A stretch of 64,000 bases of DNA from Sambucus nigra. Its lineage: Eukaryota; Streptophyta; Magnoliopsida; Dipsacales; Adoxaceae. The notes under the pieces are model-generated. The model did not search any database and was not told where the DNA came from. It saw only the letters and a list, made by a program, of their open reading frames with translations. Below, piece after piece: positions 32,408 through 44,110 of this stretch. Each line of letters begins with the position of its first letter. Positions within the stretch are counted from its first letter, which is position 1. Where the stretch lies: the NCBI GenBank assembly GCA_949130495.1, contig OX422213.1:534186467-534250466 (forward strand). Reading direction: 5' to 3'. Made by a program: the position numbers and the translations under genes.

Positions 32408-32630
32408 AGAGGTTCAGAAGCGAAGATAAAAGATGAACATTTTAATGAACCTTAACAAAAAACACCTAACACCCAATCAATTTTAATTCTTATATCATAA
32501 TTAGTCCGTGTCCTTTGCCGCTGGCGCGAACCAATTACAACACAAGAAATTAAATTGATTTGGTGTTAGGTATTTTTTGTTAAGGTTCATTAAAATGTTT
32601 ATCTTTTATGTTCACTTCTGAGCCTCCTCC
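32406..32630. mobile_element. 225-bp MITE in a (TA)n tract
   Basis: Two ~85-bp inverted arms, 32406-32491 and 32545-32630, enclose about 50 bp. The left arm starts GGAGAGGTTCAGAAGCGAAG, and the reverse complement of the right arm starts GGAGGAGGCTCAGAAGTGAA. Both contain AACATTTTAATGAACCTTAA. It is flanked by (TA)n on the left and by poly(C) plus (TA)n on the right. No protein is encoded. Micron-like by target preference; superfamily unknown. Confidence 0.75.
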
Positions 32631-32641
32631 CCCCCCCCCCC

Positions 32642-32671
<30 letters not shown>

Positions 32672-32675
<4 letters not shown>

Positions 32676-33173
32676 GGAATATAGCCAGACATGTGCCATG
32701 TGACAGACACGGGGTGGTTAGTGACTACAAGCGTAGTCGACCAAACCTTTAGGGAGATAAGTAGAAATCTAGGAAGATCGGGTAGACGATGTGGACGACT
32801 AGTTCTAATAGGACTCTATTTCTTACAAAACGTATATATAAGATCAACATGAAAACATATAGAAAGATAGGACCCTTATACTTATAAATAAGGGTGACCT
32901 CACCCCATTTGAGGGTATTGATTTTGTATCTTGTACACGACATGATGACTTGAACTCTCAGCTAGAAAACCTAACACACCAATAGAAAACCTATCACATC
33001 AATCATTCTTATTCTTCTAAGAAATATACTACTCTTTATCCCTTCCCTATGGACGTAGGAAGTATGATCTGTCGAACCACATACATCTTTGTTCTCTGTG
33101 TTTATCGCATTTACATTACTTTCTAGGTCTAAACTACAATATTGCTTTTATTATGGGTTTGATATCCCCTACA
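32672..33173 (+). repeat. 5' LTR of a decayed plus-strand gypsy element
   Basis: Ends in CCCCTACA directly before a primer binding site. A TATA box, TATAAATA, is at 32883-32890, followed by 'agggtgacctcacccc'. The left limit is set by the end of the (TA)n tract at 32671 and is uncertain. Confidence 0.5.
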
Positions 33174-33176
33174 ATT

Positions 33177-33194
33177 TGGCACCGTTAGTGGGAA
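33177..33194 (+). other. Primer binding site of the plus-strand gypsy element
   Basis: TGGCACCGTTAGTGGGAA, three bases after the LTR. It resembles the TGGCGCCGT-type sites of plant gypsy elements with a few substitutions. Confidence 0.6.
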
Positions 33195-36100
33195 ATTCAG
33201 AATTCTCACCACTAAATAATCATCATCCCTATAATAAGTATAAGTGTTAATCATTCTCATCATTCACATGTGAGAAGTCGTGTCCACTTCGAGATACAGG
33301 TTATCAAGAAGGAGTTAACTCATTACAGACTCCCTTATCTTCCTAGGTGATCTAGGTCAAAGGGCCTCTCGCCAAGAATATATAGTCCTAGTCACCGACA
33401 CCGTGCCCCCGGCAGAATGACATATCGAGAATGCAACATACCGATTGGCTAGTATTTATGAAGAAAGGCTAGATCAATGTGATTAGGAGATTGTTAATCT
33501 AAAGAGGCAATTGACTCAACAATTAGAAGAGCATAGTTCTAATTATCGTACTCTGGAACTTCAAAAAAGGAGGAGAATCCATTCCTCAGTGAATAACATG
33601 TATGTACCTACTGGGAGGGCCTCTCGATACAAAAGTCCATTGTGGTTCCTTATAACTTGCGATATTCATCGTTCATTGGTACACAACATTGTTAGCCACA
33701 ACCGTAAACATGTTCAGCTAACTGAATTCGCACAAAGAAGCAGATCGTCTAGAACAAAAGCAAAGTCAAACAAAATCGAGAGCGATGAGCTCCAAAATCT
33801 CTTCAATAGATAATTTGAGGGAGGACTGAAGAATAATTTAGGTCAAACTCTAAAAGACCTTTCTAGGAAGGAACAGGGGCATGGCGTAACCTCTCTTTTC
33901 ACTTCGAAGATGTAACTCGTAGAGCCATCAAAAAAGTTCTCAATTTTGAAGATTATAACTTACAACGAGAAGGTAAATCCCTCCCATCACATCAGGCACT
34001 ATTTCTAGATGATGTCTCTATGGATCCATCATGACACCCTCATGTGCCGGGTCTTTCCCTCAACTTTGAGAGAGATAGGCCTTAAATGGTTCAAGAAGTT
34101 ATCCCCCATATTGATCTCCTTATTTAGGGACAACTCGCTTCATCAACAATAGTAAAGTGGTTAAGGAGGTAGACTCACTAATTTCTCTCTAAACGAAGAA
34201 GGGAGAAACTTGCAGGAAATATGCGCAGGAGTACTGGTAGTTGTTTAACGAAATAGATGAATGCACAGTATTAGGAGTTAATCAACGAGATTGATGAATG
34301 CAACAAATAACTCGACATCTCATCTTTCAAGTTTGTCATGCCCAGATCGGACGATCTTTACTAATCATTAACAAAAAGGCTAGCATCAACTATGGATAAC
34401 CTCATAATGCGTATTGATAAATATGCCAAGGTTAAGTACAAACTCATCGTTACAGAGACTATAGTCAATTAAGGTTATAAGAATCCTAGGAATAATGATA
34501 AGAAAGCCTCGAATTGAGGAAATTATGTTTCTCCTATGAAGAAGGGACCACAAAGTGATGTTAGCAAGGGGTGATTCATGGTACAAACTAGTGGAAAATG
34601 TTTCTAGGAAATGGAGACTTTTTTTAAGGAGACTATCTACAAGCTAGTTTCTCAAATCAAATACAAGACGTTCATAAATAGGCTGCCCAAAATGGACAGT
34701 GATCCTAGAGACTGGGATGCCAATCTTAGGTGCATCTAAGACTGGGATGCCAACCTTAGGTGCACCTATCACCAGAACTTAGAGGAGCTCGTCCAGGTAG
34801 GGAACCTCAATGAGTATATTATCACTGTTAATACTAAATTGGCGATCAAGATAATTGTAGTTTAGAAGGAATGTGATGACCTCCTGCCTAAAGGATTAAT
34901 CAATGCCATTCACAACTACACTGATCCTACACAGTGCATGAAAAAAAACTTAAGGATAAATTCAAAATTGTGGTTTATATCTAGAAGGTTTTCCAAGTGG
35001 AAGTATCCAATCCCATCATATACAAAAGGTAACACATGGATATCGATCTTGATCGGGCAATAATGTTCACCGATGATGCTGGTCGGCGTGAATTTTTCAT
35101 ACAAGGACGCATTGGTCTTGACCTTGGAAATCACCAATTTTGACATGAGAAGGATTTTGATCGACCAAGGAATCTCATCTAATATTATATACATGATTTT
35201 TCTATAAGAGATCAACTACAACACCTAATATCTTGATACCAAGGTAGGGCCTCTGATTAATTTCAACTAAGATGTAGAAATTCCATTGGGAAATATCAAG
35301 TTACGCTTATTCGTGAAATAGATTTCCATGTTATCCAATCTATGTCGCCCTACAATGCAATCCTTGACGGAGGTTGGCTCCATAATTTGAACATCGCTCT
35401 ATAAGAAACTGAAGTTCCTAAGTGACTAAGGAATCATAGAAATTATGGGAGATCAAGCAGCGACTCGCAGTTGGTACATGGATTTCATTAAAATGACGTA
35501 AGATCAGTCCAAGATGAGTTAGAATGATGATGATTCAGAGGATGATCAACCCAAATATTAACAAAAGGGCATTCGCCTGGGAGTGGAGGAAATCCAATTA
35601 GCTCCTGTTAAATAAGTAAAAGAGGAACTCATCACCATTCCACTAGATTCGTCTCAACTGGATAATTTATTTATTGGTCAGCCCAGAATTACCTTAGGAG
35701 TAAACAAATCAGCTCATCCACTTTTTTAAGACCAATGCTGACGTCTTTGCTTGTCGATCAAACGATTTCCCGGGCATAGATCCGGACATCGCTTATCATC
35801 GGCTGCATGTGGATCTAACTATCTGTATGATTAAATAGAAGGCAAGGAAGTTAGCGCCAGAGAAATCCAAAGTTGTGGAAAGTAAAGTAGATAACCTCCT
35901 CAAGCTGGCTCCTTTAGTGAGGTCAAATTCTTAGACTAGATCTCCAATAATTTTGTGGTCAAGAAGAAGATTCGAAATTAATAGGGTGTGCTTAGACTTC
36001 ACCGATCTCAATAATCATTACCTAAAGGAAAATTTTCCATTGCCTCGGATAGATCAGCTCGTGGATTTTACTGCTGGACACTAGTGAATTTCATGGATGT

Positions 36101-36320
36101 ATACTCCGAGTGCCATAAAATACCATTGTTCAGCCCAAATCAGGACAAGACCTCATTCATCACTACCTTAGGGATTTAGTGTTACAAATTAATGCCATTT
36201 GGTTTGTAGAAAACTTATAACCAATATGTTCATGATCGATTCAACCATGGAGGCCTACATCAATGACATGATTGTTAAGAGAAGACAATCAATCGATCGC
36301 ATCAATGATCTAAGTCACAC
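33195..36320 (+). pseudogene. Decayed gypsy gag-pol, plus strand
   Basis: Many stops and frameshifts. A gag N-terminus is open at 33511-33813. The gag core is readable at 33930-34130 (ITYNEKVNPSHHIRHYF and REIGLKWFKKLSP). A distal protease-like motif (SPYNAILDGGWLHNLN) is at 35345-35395. RT motifs follow at 35730-36310: DVFACRSNDFPGIDPDIAYH, KARKLAPEKSKVVE, RVCLDFTDLNNHYLKENFPL and finally MEAYINDMIVKRR, where YINDM replaces YVDDM. RNase H and integrase are missing. Probably Tat-like by gag and RT text; the oldest element in the window judging by decay. Confidence 0.7.
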
Positions 36321-36751
36321 TCATATGCGCAAGCCGTAAACATAATTATTCCCATCCATAGGTGGCATTCACAATAAAACAGGTTGTTTTAAGGCATCTA
36401 CTAACTAAGTGTCTTCCTTCGACACGTTTATAAGATTTTCCTGTAACGAAACTATTGAGACGGTGGCCCTACTAGCGGCCCTGCTGACCTTGCCTTTATT
36501 GTCGTCACTGCTAAATATTACCTCATTAGTTATGCTCTCATAAGTAGTGACACCACTGGTCGAAATTTACTAGGATCTACTAGCCATAACCATTCATATT
36601 TTCTACTCTTGGAAACCTTTTAGGATATTCGCCCTCTATGTGGTTCCTTTTCCTAGTGAAGTCTTCCTTACTCGGGTTAATGCTACACTATCTCTAAATA
36701 TTTGGGCCTACTTTTGCCTTGGTCTATAAAATCTTAGGACCTCTATCCTTT
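36321..36751. other. Unassigned sequence left of element E
   Basis: No frame or repeat recognised. It continues, after removing element E, directly into 55237 onward ('ctctatccttt' joined to 'aaatagatagg'), so it may be the far part of the Tekay-type LTR or the truncated end of the gypsy remnant. Confidence 0.4.
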
Positions 36752-36991
36752 TATAAGTTCTCATTTTATGTGTGCTTTAGGTGTAAATATTTTTTTTCGA
36801 AATTTTTTTCTAATTTTAATATGCACCAATTTTTTGAACCAATTTCAATCAACCCAATTTTATCTTGTTAATCTTAAACATTCATCTAATGTGATTAAGT
36901 AAGTAAAATAAATCAAAGTCCATAAAACGCGTTGATGTACAAGAAAACCACTAAGGGAAAAAACCTCGAACGACCCAAGCCAGACAATCAC
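36752..36991 (-). repeat. Element E 3' LTR, first piece
   Basis: Aligns with 54058-54301 of the 5' LTR (shared: ttttaatatgcaccaatttt, ttgatgtacaagaaaac). It starts TATAAG where the other copy has TGTAGG, i.e. the terminal TG has mutated to TA. Cut at 36991 by Tat-3. Confidence 0.85.
36987..36991. other. Tat-3 target-site duplication ATCAC (partner 49026-49030)
   Basis: ATCAC occurs immediately left of Tat-3 and again at 49026-49030 immediately right of it. Element E's other LTR has one corresponding ATCAT at the same place (about 54288-54292). Confidence 0.9.
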
Positions 36992-38091
36992 TGATGATGC
37001 TTGAAATAGCACCACTAGTCAAGGTGTTTGTAAGCTCAAACTAGTAATAACAATGGCAGCACAAGTATATGCTAAATATAAGAGATTGCGATGAGGAGAA
37101 GAGGATGAACACCAATATATATAAGTGGTTCAGCTAATTAGGCCTACGTCGACTGTGCAAGTGAGTGAGTAAGGCCACTAAATAAGGCACTAACGGCTAT
37201 GGATACAATCTCTCAAGATTTATCTCTCTACCGAGTTATTTGACAGAGTTTTAGCTAGGGTTGTGATTCTCGATCCTTTTTAATTTTGAGGGAGACCTCA
37301 ATATATAGTGCCTGGGGGTGTAATGTACCTCCCAAGCATGCCATGTGCAAGTGCATGGAGATCCAGCCAGTGTAAGGATGACACTTGACTGATCTCGAGT
37401 AAGTAATCGTGACCTCAATATTCCCCCACGTGGAGGGAATGATTTAGTTATAATAGATTTATCCACATGCTTCAAGCCATACATATACGCGTAGAAGCTC
37501 GGATGTCTTTGCTTGGTAGAAACCTCGGCCTGACTGAGTACGAGGTTAGTGAGGTACGACCCCAGCCTTGGCTGGGAGTTATATGTTGGCATTGGTTGGG
37601 ATGTCAACCGAGGTTAGATATGTGGAACATTGGCCAGGGCCGATGTTGGCTTCAAACTTGATGCTGAGTCTGCAAGGCTAATAATTATAGGTGAAACTCG
37701 TAACGTCGGCTAAAGACGATGATGGTATTATTTGCTGAGCCTAAGTAGATTTTTTAATTCTCGTGTGGCGCTTGCAACGTCGATTGGGGCCAACATTGAT
37801 ATTGAAGGGTGGTTGAACCTATGAGTCCTTATTGGCCTCGGCTAATGCCCAGTCGAGGTTAATGTATCAGGAAGATGTGATTTCGGTTGTGGATGACCTG
37901 ATGGATACTGATACGGTGAGTTATACAAACCTCGGCTGATGTCCAATCATGGTGTTGCTTACAATGTCGGCTATGGTTGACCTGGTGAAGGAAGACACCA
38001 CTAGTGGGTAATCCTGAGTTGTTGTTGCCTCGACCGTCATCCAGGCCGAGATTAATGTCCCTGATCTTCAAGGTGCACTTTGGGCATATCA
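36992..38091 (-). repeat. Tat-3 3' LTR (1,100 bp)
   Basis: Plus-strand ends TGATGATGC...GGGCATATCA. Aligns along its length with 47919-49025. Next to it on the internal side is a purine-rich stretch on the minus strand (ctaagggctaggggtgat, 38109-38092), the likely polypurine tract. Confidence 0.9.
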
Positions 38092-38674
38092 ATCACCCCT
38101 AGCCCTTAGTTACCTATGTGAATAGGTGACTAAGGGGTACGTATGTTCGAGGCTCTATTTTTCTTGTGTACCAACATTTATTTGACATGTGTCAACTTCT
38201 GAAGTGGGTAGCATGGCTGGAAAGTGCAATGATATTGATTGCCTTTTAGTCTCCCAAGGCAATGATGGGCCTTGGGATTTATGCCAGCATGATTTTGGGG
38301 TTTATACCCTATTTCCTTCTCTTTATTCCTCATTTCTTTTCATTTTTCCTGCATGTGCTTTCCTATGTAGTTTCTCTCTCTTCAAGATTTGCTGCTACGT
38401 TTTGGGGTTTCCTCATTTCTAATCTTCCTCTCCTTCATTTCACACTCAAACTGGTATCATCTTCACCCTATTTCATCATTTTCAGCCTTTCATTTTGGTT
38501 TTTTCGTTTTTCGGTGAAGATTTAGGTTTTTCGGTGGTACTTTGCATTTTTGGGTGAGGCTGTTCTTGGTTGCTCTTTGTTTCAAATCATTCAAAAACCA
38601 AGTTTGATCCTTAGCTTAAGTTGTCCCCAATTATTTGTGGTTTAGAATATTTTAAGTGTAGAGTCATCTTCATT

Positions 38675-40986
38675 ATGCTCAGACCCCTTTATAAACTCAT
38701 AGAAGATTTTCCCTCTCTTAGAGATAAGACCTTTGCAAAAATTAGGTAGCTAGAACTAGCCCAAGAGGAAGCTCGCAGGGCTGAGGCCTTCCCCCTTAGA
38801 CCTATATTTCCACCACCTTTGAAGGTCATATACCCTGAGCCAGCCGAGCCTACTGAGCCGTTAGGGGATCCCATTGACCCTTCTTTAATGTCAGAGTCAT
38901 CTACCTCAGACCCTATGTCTGTAGATTCATTCCAAGAGGCCATGGACATCTATATTAGGCAAGACCAGATCCCCGATCAGGCCAAGGTCTAAAGTCGTGC
39001 CTCTTTGCACAACGGTGCTAGAACTTCACGAACTTCTTCTGATGTTAAAGTTGTAGCCGAGCGTGACCATACCGCCACCCATTGATGCTACTCCTCTGTC
39101 GATCGCCACAGGGGCCCAGTTCGCTCAGAGATTCCCTGAGGGTGTTCCTACGTCTTCCCAGGCCGACGTTATCAGGGATGAGGATGATGGTCATGAGAGT
39201 GACATTGACACCTTGGAGTCAGCCGAGATAGAGAGTACTATCACTGAGTAAGACCTATTAGCTTTTAGGCACCTTTATTCCATAGGCACCTCTATCAAGC
39301 TTAGGAGACCTCTGAGGGAATAGAGGGCCTTTGGTGGTCGAGATGGGGACATTTGTGTGTATGAGAAGATGTTTAAGTTAGGATTCCATCTCCCCATCCA
39401 TCCAACTATTAGATCCATATTGTCCCACATTAACCTAGCCCCTTCCAATTATCCCCCAATGCTTATAGGGTGATGATTGGAGCTATCGTCCTTTGGAGGG
39501 AAGTCCATCACTCAGACCTTCTTGTCAGGGTCTTCACAGGGTGCTACGTGCCATCCTCTGCAAGAAACCACCTGAGCTACTACCACTTCCTAGTTAGGAA
39601 GTCTGATAAGAAAATTCTACTGGTCACTCAGAGCTCAAATCATAACTGGAAACCACGGTACTTCTTCATCTCAGGGGCATGGGAATTTGGTACTTGTGCT
39701 CCCTCCCCTCTTAGGTGGGGAAAATTGTCGTTAGCTTCCAAAGCCGGCCCTGAGTTAAGACAGGTTAACCTCTCTGAGACTGGCCTAGGGGGAAGTCCTT
39801 TACTCGAGCTTCGTAAGTGCTTATTTTGCAAAGTTATACCTCTGATTTTTTAATGTCTATGATATAATGACTCAGATATGATATATTTTTTACAGAACGC
39901 CCAGAAGGTATCTCAGACGAATTGTGGGAGATGTCTGTACAAAGCCTTATCAAGTTGGTGAAGAAAGTTGGGTTCAATGCACCTCCTCCTCCACCTAAGC
40001 AGAACGTCGGCACCTCTAAGGCCGATGCTACAAAAAAGAGGAAGTCCACCACTACTGCTTCAGAGGATCAGAGACATAGAAAAGCCCAAAAGAGTGATTG
40101 CGCCAATATATCTCATCCGATGATGCACTGGTCGCTCGTCTGGAATAGTTGAAGATTAGTGATAGCCTGATAGGTCATGGTCTGAAGGCGATGGATGTCA
40201 GTGTCTCTGCAATGACCGATGCTGACAAATGCTTCTTACGCTCTATAGAGACCCCTCTACAGGCCAAGTTTTTCCTTCACAGGTTCATCCAGGTAGAGAT
40301 TTTAGCTTTTTTGGGTCCAAGTGTAACCTTATCCTTGATATGGTTTGTCTTGATCTCATACATCTAACTTTGTATTATAGGGGATCCTGTCCATGCACCA
40401 GTTCGTTCACTAGACCCTGAGGAAACTGCCCCTTATTGAAAAGGGAAAAGAGGCCCAGAAGGTGGAGGCCTCTCTAAATGCCGAGGTTGAACGTCTGAAC
40501 ACCTCCTTGGAGGAGTTTGAGAATTAGGTGAAGCAAAGGGACAGGGACATAGCTAAGCTCCAGAAGGACCACACCTCTGCCCTGAATGCCAAGGGTGACG
40601 TTCTTCAATAAAAGATTGATGCTTCTATGAAAGCTGCCCTTGAGGACGCCTCAGAGAAGATTTTGGCCGACTACAAGGTCTCTGATCAATTTATAAGCTT
40701 CGGATTTGAATACCTGGAAAGAGGTGTTAAATCTATTGGTAAGTGGGCGGCCATTAAGGAAAAAGAATTAGGGAGCTTGACTGCCTCAGACTTCATTAGT
40801 CTCGGCTTTAGTAACCCTCAGTTTGCTCAGGCCTTGTAAGAGGTCGAGGAAGAAGGAGAAGGTGTTGTACCTACAGAGACTGCACAACCGAAAGTTATCA
40901 AGACTGAGGATGTCAACCCTCAAGATGATGGGGCCGAGGTTACCAACGTCGGCTAAGAGGATACCCTTGTTCCTACAAACCCTTAG
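38675..40986 (+). pseudogene. Antisense extra gene of Tat-3, putative gypsy-type transposon domain, with coiled coil
   Basis: Plus strand, opposite to Tat-3 pol. Starts MLRPLYKLIEDFPSL. The central part resembles the plant 'putative gypsy type transposon' domain (PF04195): CVYEKMFKLGFHLPIHP, then SILSHINLAPSNYP, then after a 1-base frameshift near 39458 VMIGAIVLWREVHHSD and WKPRYFFISGAWEF. Two GT-AG introns are suggested, 39813-39895 and 40293-40380. The C-terminal part is a coiled coil (EKGKEAQKVEASLNAEVER, KQRDRDIAKLQKDH) and ends in an acidic tail. Stops at Gln-like positions (TAG in KIR*LEL, FEN*VKQ; TAA in VLQ*KID, AL*EVEE) interrupt it. The final stop is at 40954 or 40984. Function unknown; the domain call is from recall. 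Confidence 0.68.
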
Positions 40987-41119
40987 ACTTTAATTTGTGA
41001 AGCTTTACACTTGTAATTTTTTGCTTCTCATCTGATATTTTATACACTCTGATATTTGTAACTCTGACTACTTCGTGTTATATCATGCTCTTCAGAGGAT
41101 TTTGCTTCTTTTGATGAAT

Positions 41120-41760
41120 GCTCCTCTGAGTAGTCTTATATTGTTTGTACTGAGGTCTGAAGTCTTAACATAATGGTGTCTACCTTAATTTCATCAAACT
41201 ATTTAAGGTCTGAGGTCATCAAATTATGATGTTTCCCTCATAATTTCACCAATATAATGATGTTTAAGGTCTGAGGTCATCCAATTATGATGTTTCACCT
41301 CAGACCTTGTCACCAAATTATGATGTTTAAGGTATGAGGTCATCAAACTAAGATGTTACCCTTATAATTTTACCAAAATAATGATGTTTAAGGTCTTAGG
41401 TCATCAAATTAAGATGTTACCCTCATAATTTCACCAAATTAATGATGTTTAAGGTCTGAGGTCATCCAATTAAGATGTTACCCTCATAATTTCACATAAT
41501 CAATAATATTTAAGGTCTGAGGTCATCCAATTATGATGTTTCACCTCAGACCTTGTCACCAAATTATGATGTTTAAGGTCTAAGGTCATCAAACTAAGAT
41601 GTTTCACCTCATAATTGCACCAAAATTAATGATGTTTAAGGTCTGAGGTCATCTAATTATGATGTTACACCTTAGACCTTGTCACCAAATTAATGATGTT
41701 TAAGGTCTGAGGTCACCATATAATGATGTTTCACCTCATAATTTTACTACTAAAGCATAA
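41120..41760. repeat. Tat-3 3' UTR minisatellite
   Basis: Irregular tandem copies of 'aaggtctgaggtcatc' plus 'aattatgatgtt' and 'tcacctcagaccttgtcacc', with units of about 60-65 bp or shorter. AAGGTCTGAGGT and ACCTCAGACCTT are exact inverted copies, so many units can fold into a 12-bp stem. Position (between pol and the antisense gene) matches the hypervariable 3' UTR repeats known in Tat elements. Confidence 0.8.
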
Positions 41761-42129
41761 TGAAATAAAGTATTGACATAGAAACTGCTTTTCTCATTAA
41801 TATTCTCTTCATAAAATGATACATATACATAGAAATAGTTGCAACATCATATGTAATACTTCTTCAGGTGATCAACATTCTATGGATTGGAGAAAGGTTC
41901 TCCCTCGAGATTTTCTAGCCTGTAGTTACCGGGTACAACCTCATCCACTACTTTGTAAGGACCATGCTAGTTTGGGTGAAGCTTGTTTGTCTTCTGTAAC
42001 GTCTTCGTCAACACTAGGTCTCCTACAGCTATAGGTCTTGATTTCACCCTTTGATTGTAGAACTTTACTGTTCTCTGCTGGTAGGCTACCTGTCTGATCT
42101 CAGCGTCTTCCCTTCTTTCCTCGATCTAA

Positions 42130-42990
42130 TCTAGATAAAGTCATCTCTCTTACCTATTCTTCTTAGGGTCATAGGTTTGAACTATGTGATTTGGGAGTCC
42201 TACTTCTGTAGGTATGACAGCTTCTGAGCCATGTGCTAACATAAATGGGGTCTCCCTCGTTGGTGTCCTTACCATGGTTCTGTAGGCCCATAACAATGCA
42301 TAAACATCTTCTGTCCATCTCCTCTTGGCTTCTTCCAACCTTTTCTTAATCCCATCAAGGATTATTCGGTTTATAACCTCGGTCTGACCGTTTTCCTGAG
42401 GTCGGCCAGAATAAGAGAAAAATTTCTTGATGCCAACCCTCTTGGAGTATCTCTCCAAAGAAGAATTCTTAAACTGGGTTCCATTGTTTGAGATGAGGGT
42501 GTTCGGAAGGCCATGTCTCATATAATGCTCTTCTAGATGAACTGGAAGGTCTTCTGCTCTGTAATCGTTATCATCGGCTCAGCCTCCACCCACTTGGAGA
42601 AGTAATAAATTATTACTATCAGAAATCGATAATTATTCGTAGCTCTTGGCAATAGTCCCACCAAGTCAATCCCCCATACTGTAAATGGACAAGGAGAACT
42701 GATTGATGTCATAGGTTAATGAGGGATAGTGGAGAATCTATGGCATTTATCACACCTCTTCACATAGGCGGTAACATCCTTGGCTAGTGTCGTCCACCAG
42801 TATCCCTGCATAATTATCCTTTTGGCTAAAGGTCTTCCCACTATGTGACTGGAACAAGAACCCTCGTGTACATCTTGTAGGATGCGGGGGACCTCTATGG
42901 GATGGACACACCTGAGGAGTGGTAGTAGAAATCCTTTTTATACAAGACCTCTCCTATTATTGAGAAATTTGCAGCTCTGTACCTCAACTT
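42130..42990 (-). pseudogene. Tat-3 integrase, second catalytic Asp changed
   Basis: The zinc-binding region at 42720-42990 is broken by stops (the text PASYKMYTRVLVP and GGRH precede MLPPM). The core begins TVWGIDLVGLLPRATNNYRF (first Asp present) and YYFSKWVEAEPM. After two stops it continues at 42150-42521: MRHGLPNTLISNNGTQF, then PQENGQTEVINRII (Glu present) and WAYRTMVRTPTRETPF. LISDNGTQF has become LISNNGTQF; the AAC codon is at 42488-42486. A G-to-A change would explain it. The enzyme would be inactive. Confidence 0.8.
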
Positions 42991-43184
42991 CCTCCTTTCT
43001 AATTTGAATTTCGACAGCTCTCCCTCTCTGATATATCTGATAAGGGGGTCCATCCACGAGTCTCCTAGGTTCAAGTTGAGGCAAATGATGATAACCTCTT
43101 CTTCCTCAATGGTCGGTTTGAGCATGATCTCGATGGGTACTGTCCTTCTGATGCCTATTAGTATTGCTGAAGCCAACCTTGCTA

Positions 43185-44110
43185 GTGCATATGCATGACT
43201 ATTGTCTTATTGAGGTATTCTCTTCATCTTTACCGCTTCGAAGCTTTCAAGCATCGTTCTTACCCTCTTCAGGTATTTGTCCATCCTTTCATCCTTGGCC
43301 TCATATACTCCAAGTACTTGGTTGACAACTAGACTGGAGTCACAATGTAGTAGGAGTCAACCAACTCTAAGGGATTTTGCCAAGGAGAGTTCCGCAATCA
43401 GCGCCTCATACCCGGACTCGTTGTTTGAAGCCTTGAAGTTGAACTTTAGCGCATATTCAATGTCGGTGCCATCCGGGGGTGACAGTATCAGCCATGTGCC
43501 GCTTCCACTTTCACAAGAAGACCCATCCACAAATAGGTTCCAAACAACTTCATTTGAAGAGAAGTTCCCCTCTGACAGGGTCCCTTACTTGAAGAGGTAC
43601 ATGTCTTCCTCATTTTCAGTTACTCCTTTTCTGGCTCTGCTGGACACAACCTCTTTCGAGTTTCGGAAGACATTATTGTTTACTCCCTCTGCAATCTCTA
43701 GGCTATTCTTAATTGCATCCTCCTCCCATGTGAACTCGGCAACAAAGTCTACTAGTGCTTGCCCTTTGATGGCCACCCTAGGTTGATAAACAATGTCATA
43801 CTCTCCCAACCCGGTGGCCTAGGTCATCAATCTACTTGACTTCTCGGGCTTGTGGAGGACCTGCCTTAGTGGGGAGTCAGTGAGTATGACCATATAGTGA
43901 GCTTGGAAATAGGGCTTCATCTTCTTAGAAGCATGTATCAAGGCGTAGGAAAACTTCTCCATCCGAGGATAGTTCTGTTCAGACCCTTGAAGGGCCTTAC
44001 TATTGAAGTATACAGGCCTCTGCACCCCATCATCTTCCCGTACTATGGCTGCACTTATAGCTGACTCTGAGACTGCTAGATAAATATATGACTTCTCCCC
44101 CATAATGGGA
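43185..44110 (-). pseudogene. Tat-3 tandem RNase H domains
   Basis: Proximal domain 43819-44103: LYLAVSESAISAAIVREDD-like text (seen as IYLAVSESAISAAIVRE), PVYFNSKALQGSEQNYP, EKFSYALIHASKKMKPYF. Linker 43585-43809 with YDIVYQPRVAIKGQALVDF. The second domain, 43190-43560, has LFVDGSSCESGSGTW, NNESGYEALIAELSLAKSL and LLLHCDSSLVVNQVLG. Two RNase H domains confirm the Tat lineage. A stop after SLRVG and a few others break the frame. Confidence 0.8.

Noticed and set aside
38689..38949. Minus-strand 86-residue frame in Tat-3
   Set aside because: Opposite the acidic N-terminal region of the antisense cargo gene; low-complexity Gly/Ser text without a recognised domain.
41120..41760. Possible CRISPR-like spaced repeats
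   Set aside because: Repeats are imperfect, have no unique spacers of constant length and lie in a plant LTR element; it is a minisatellite.
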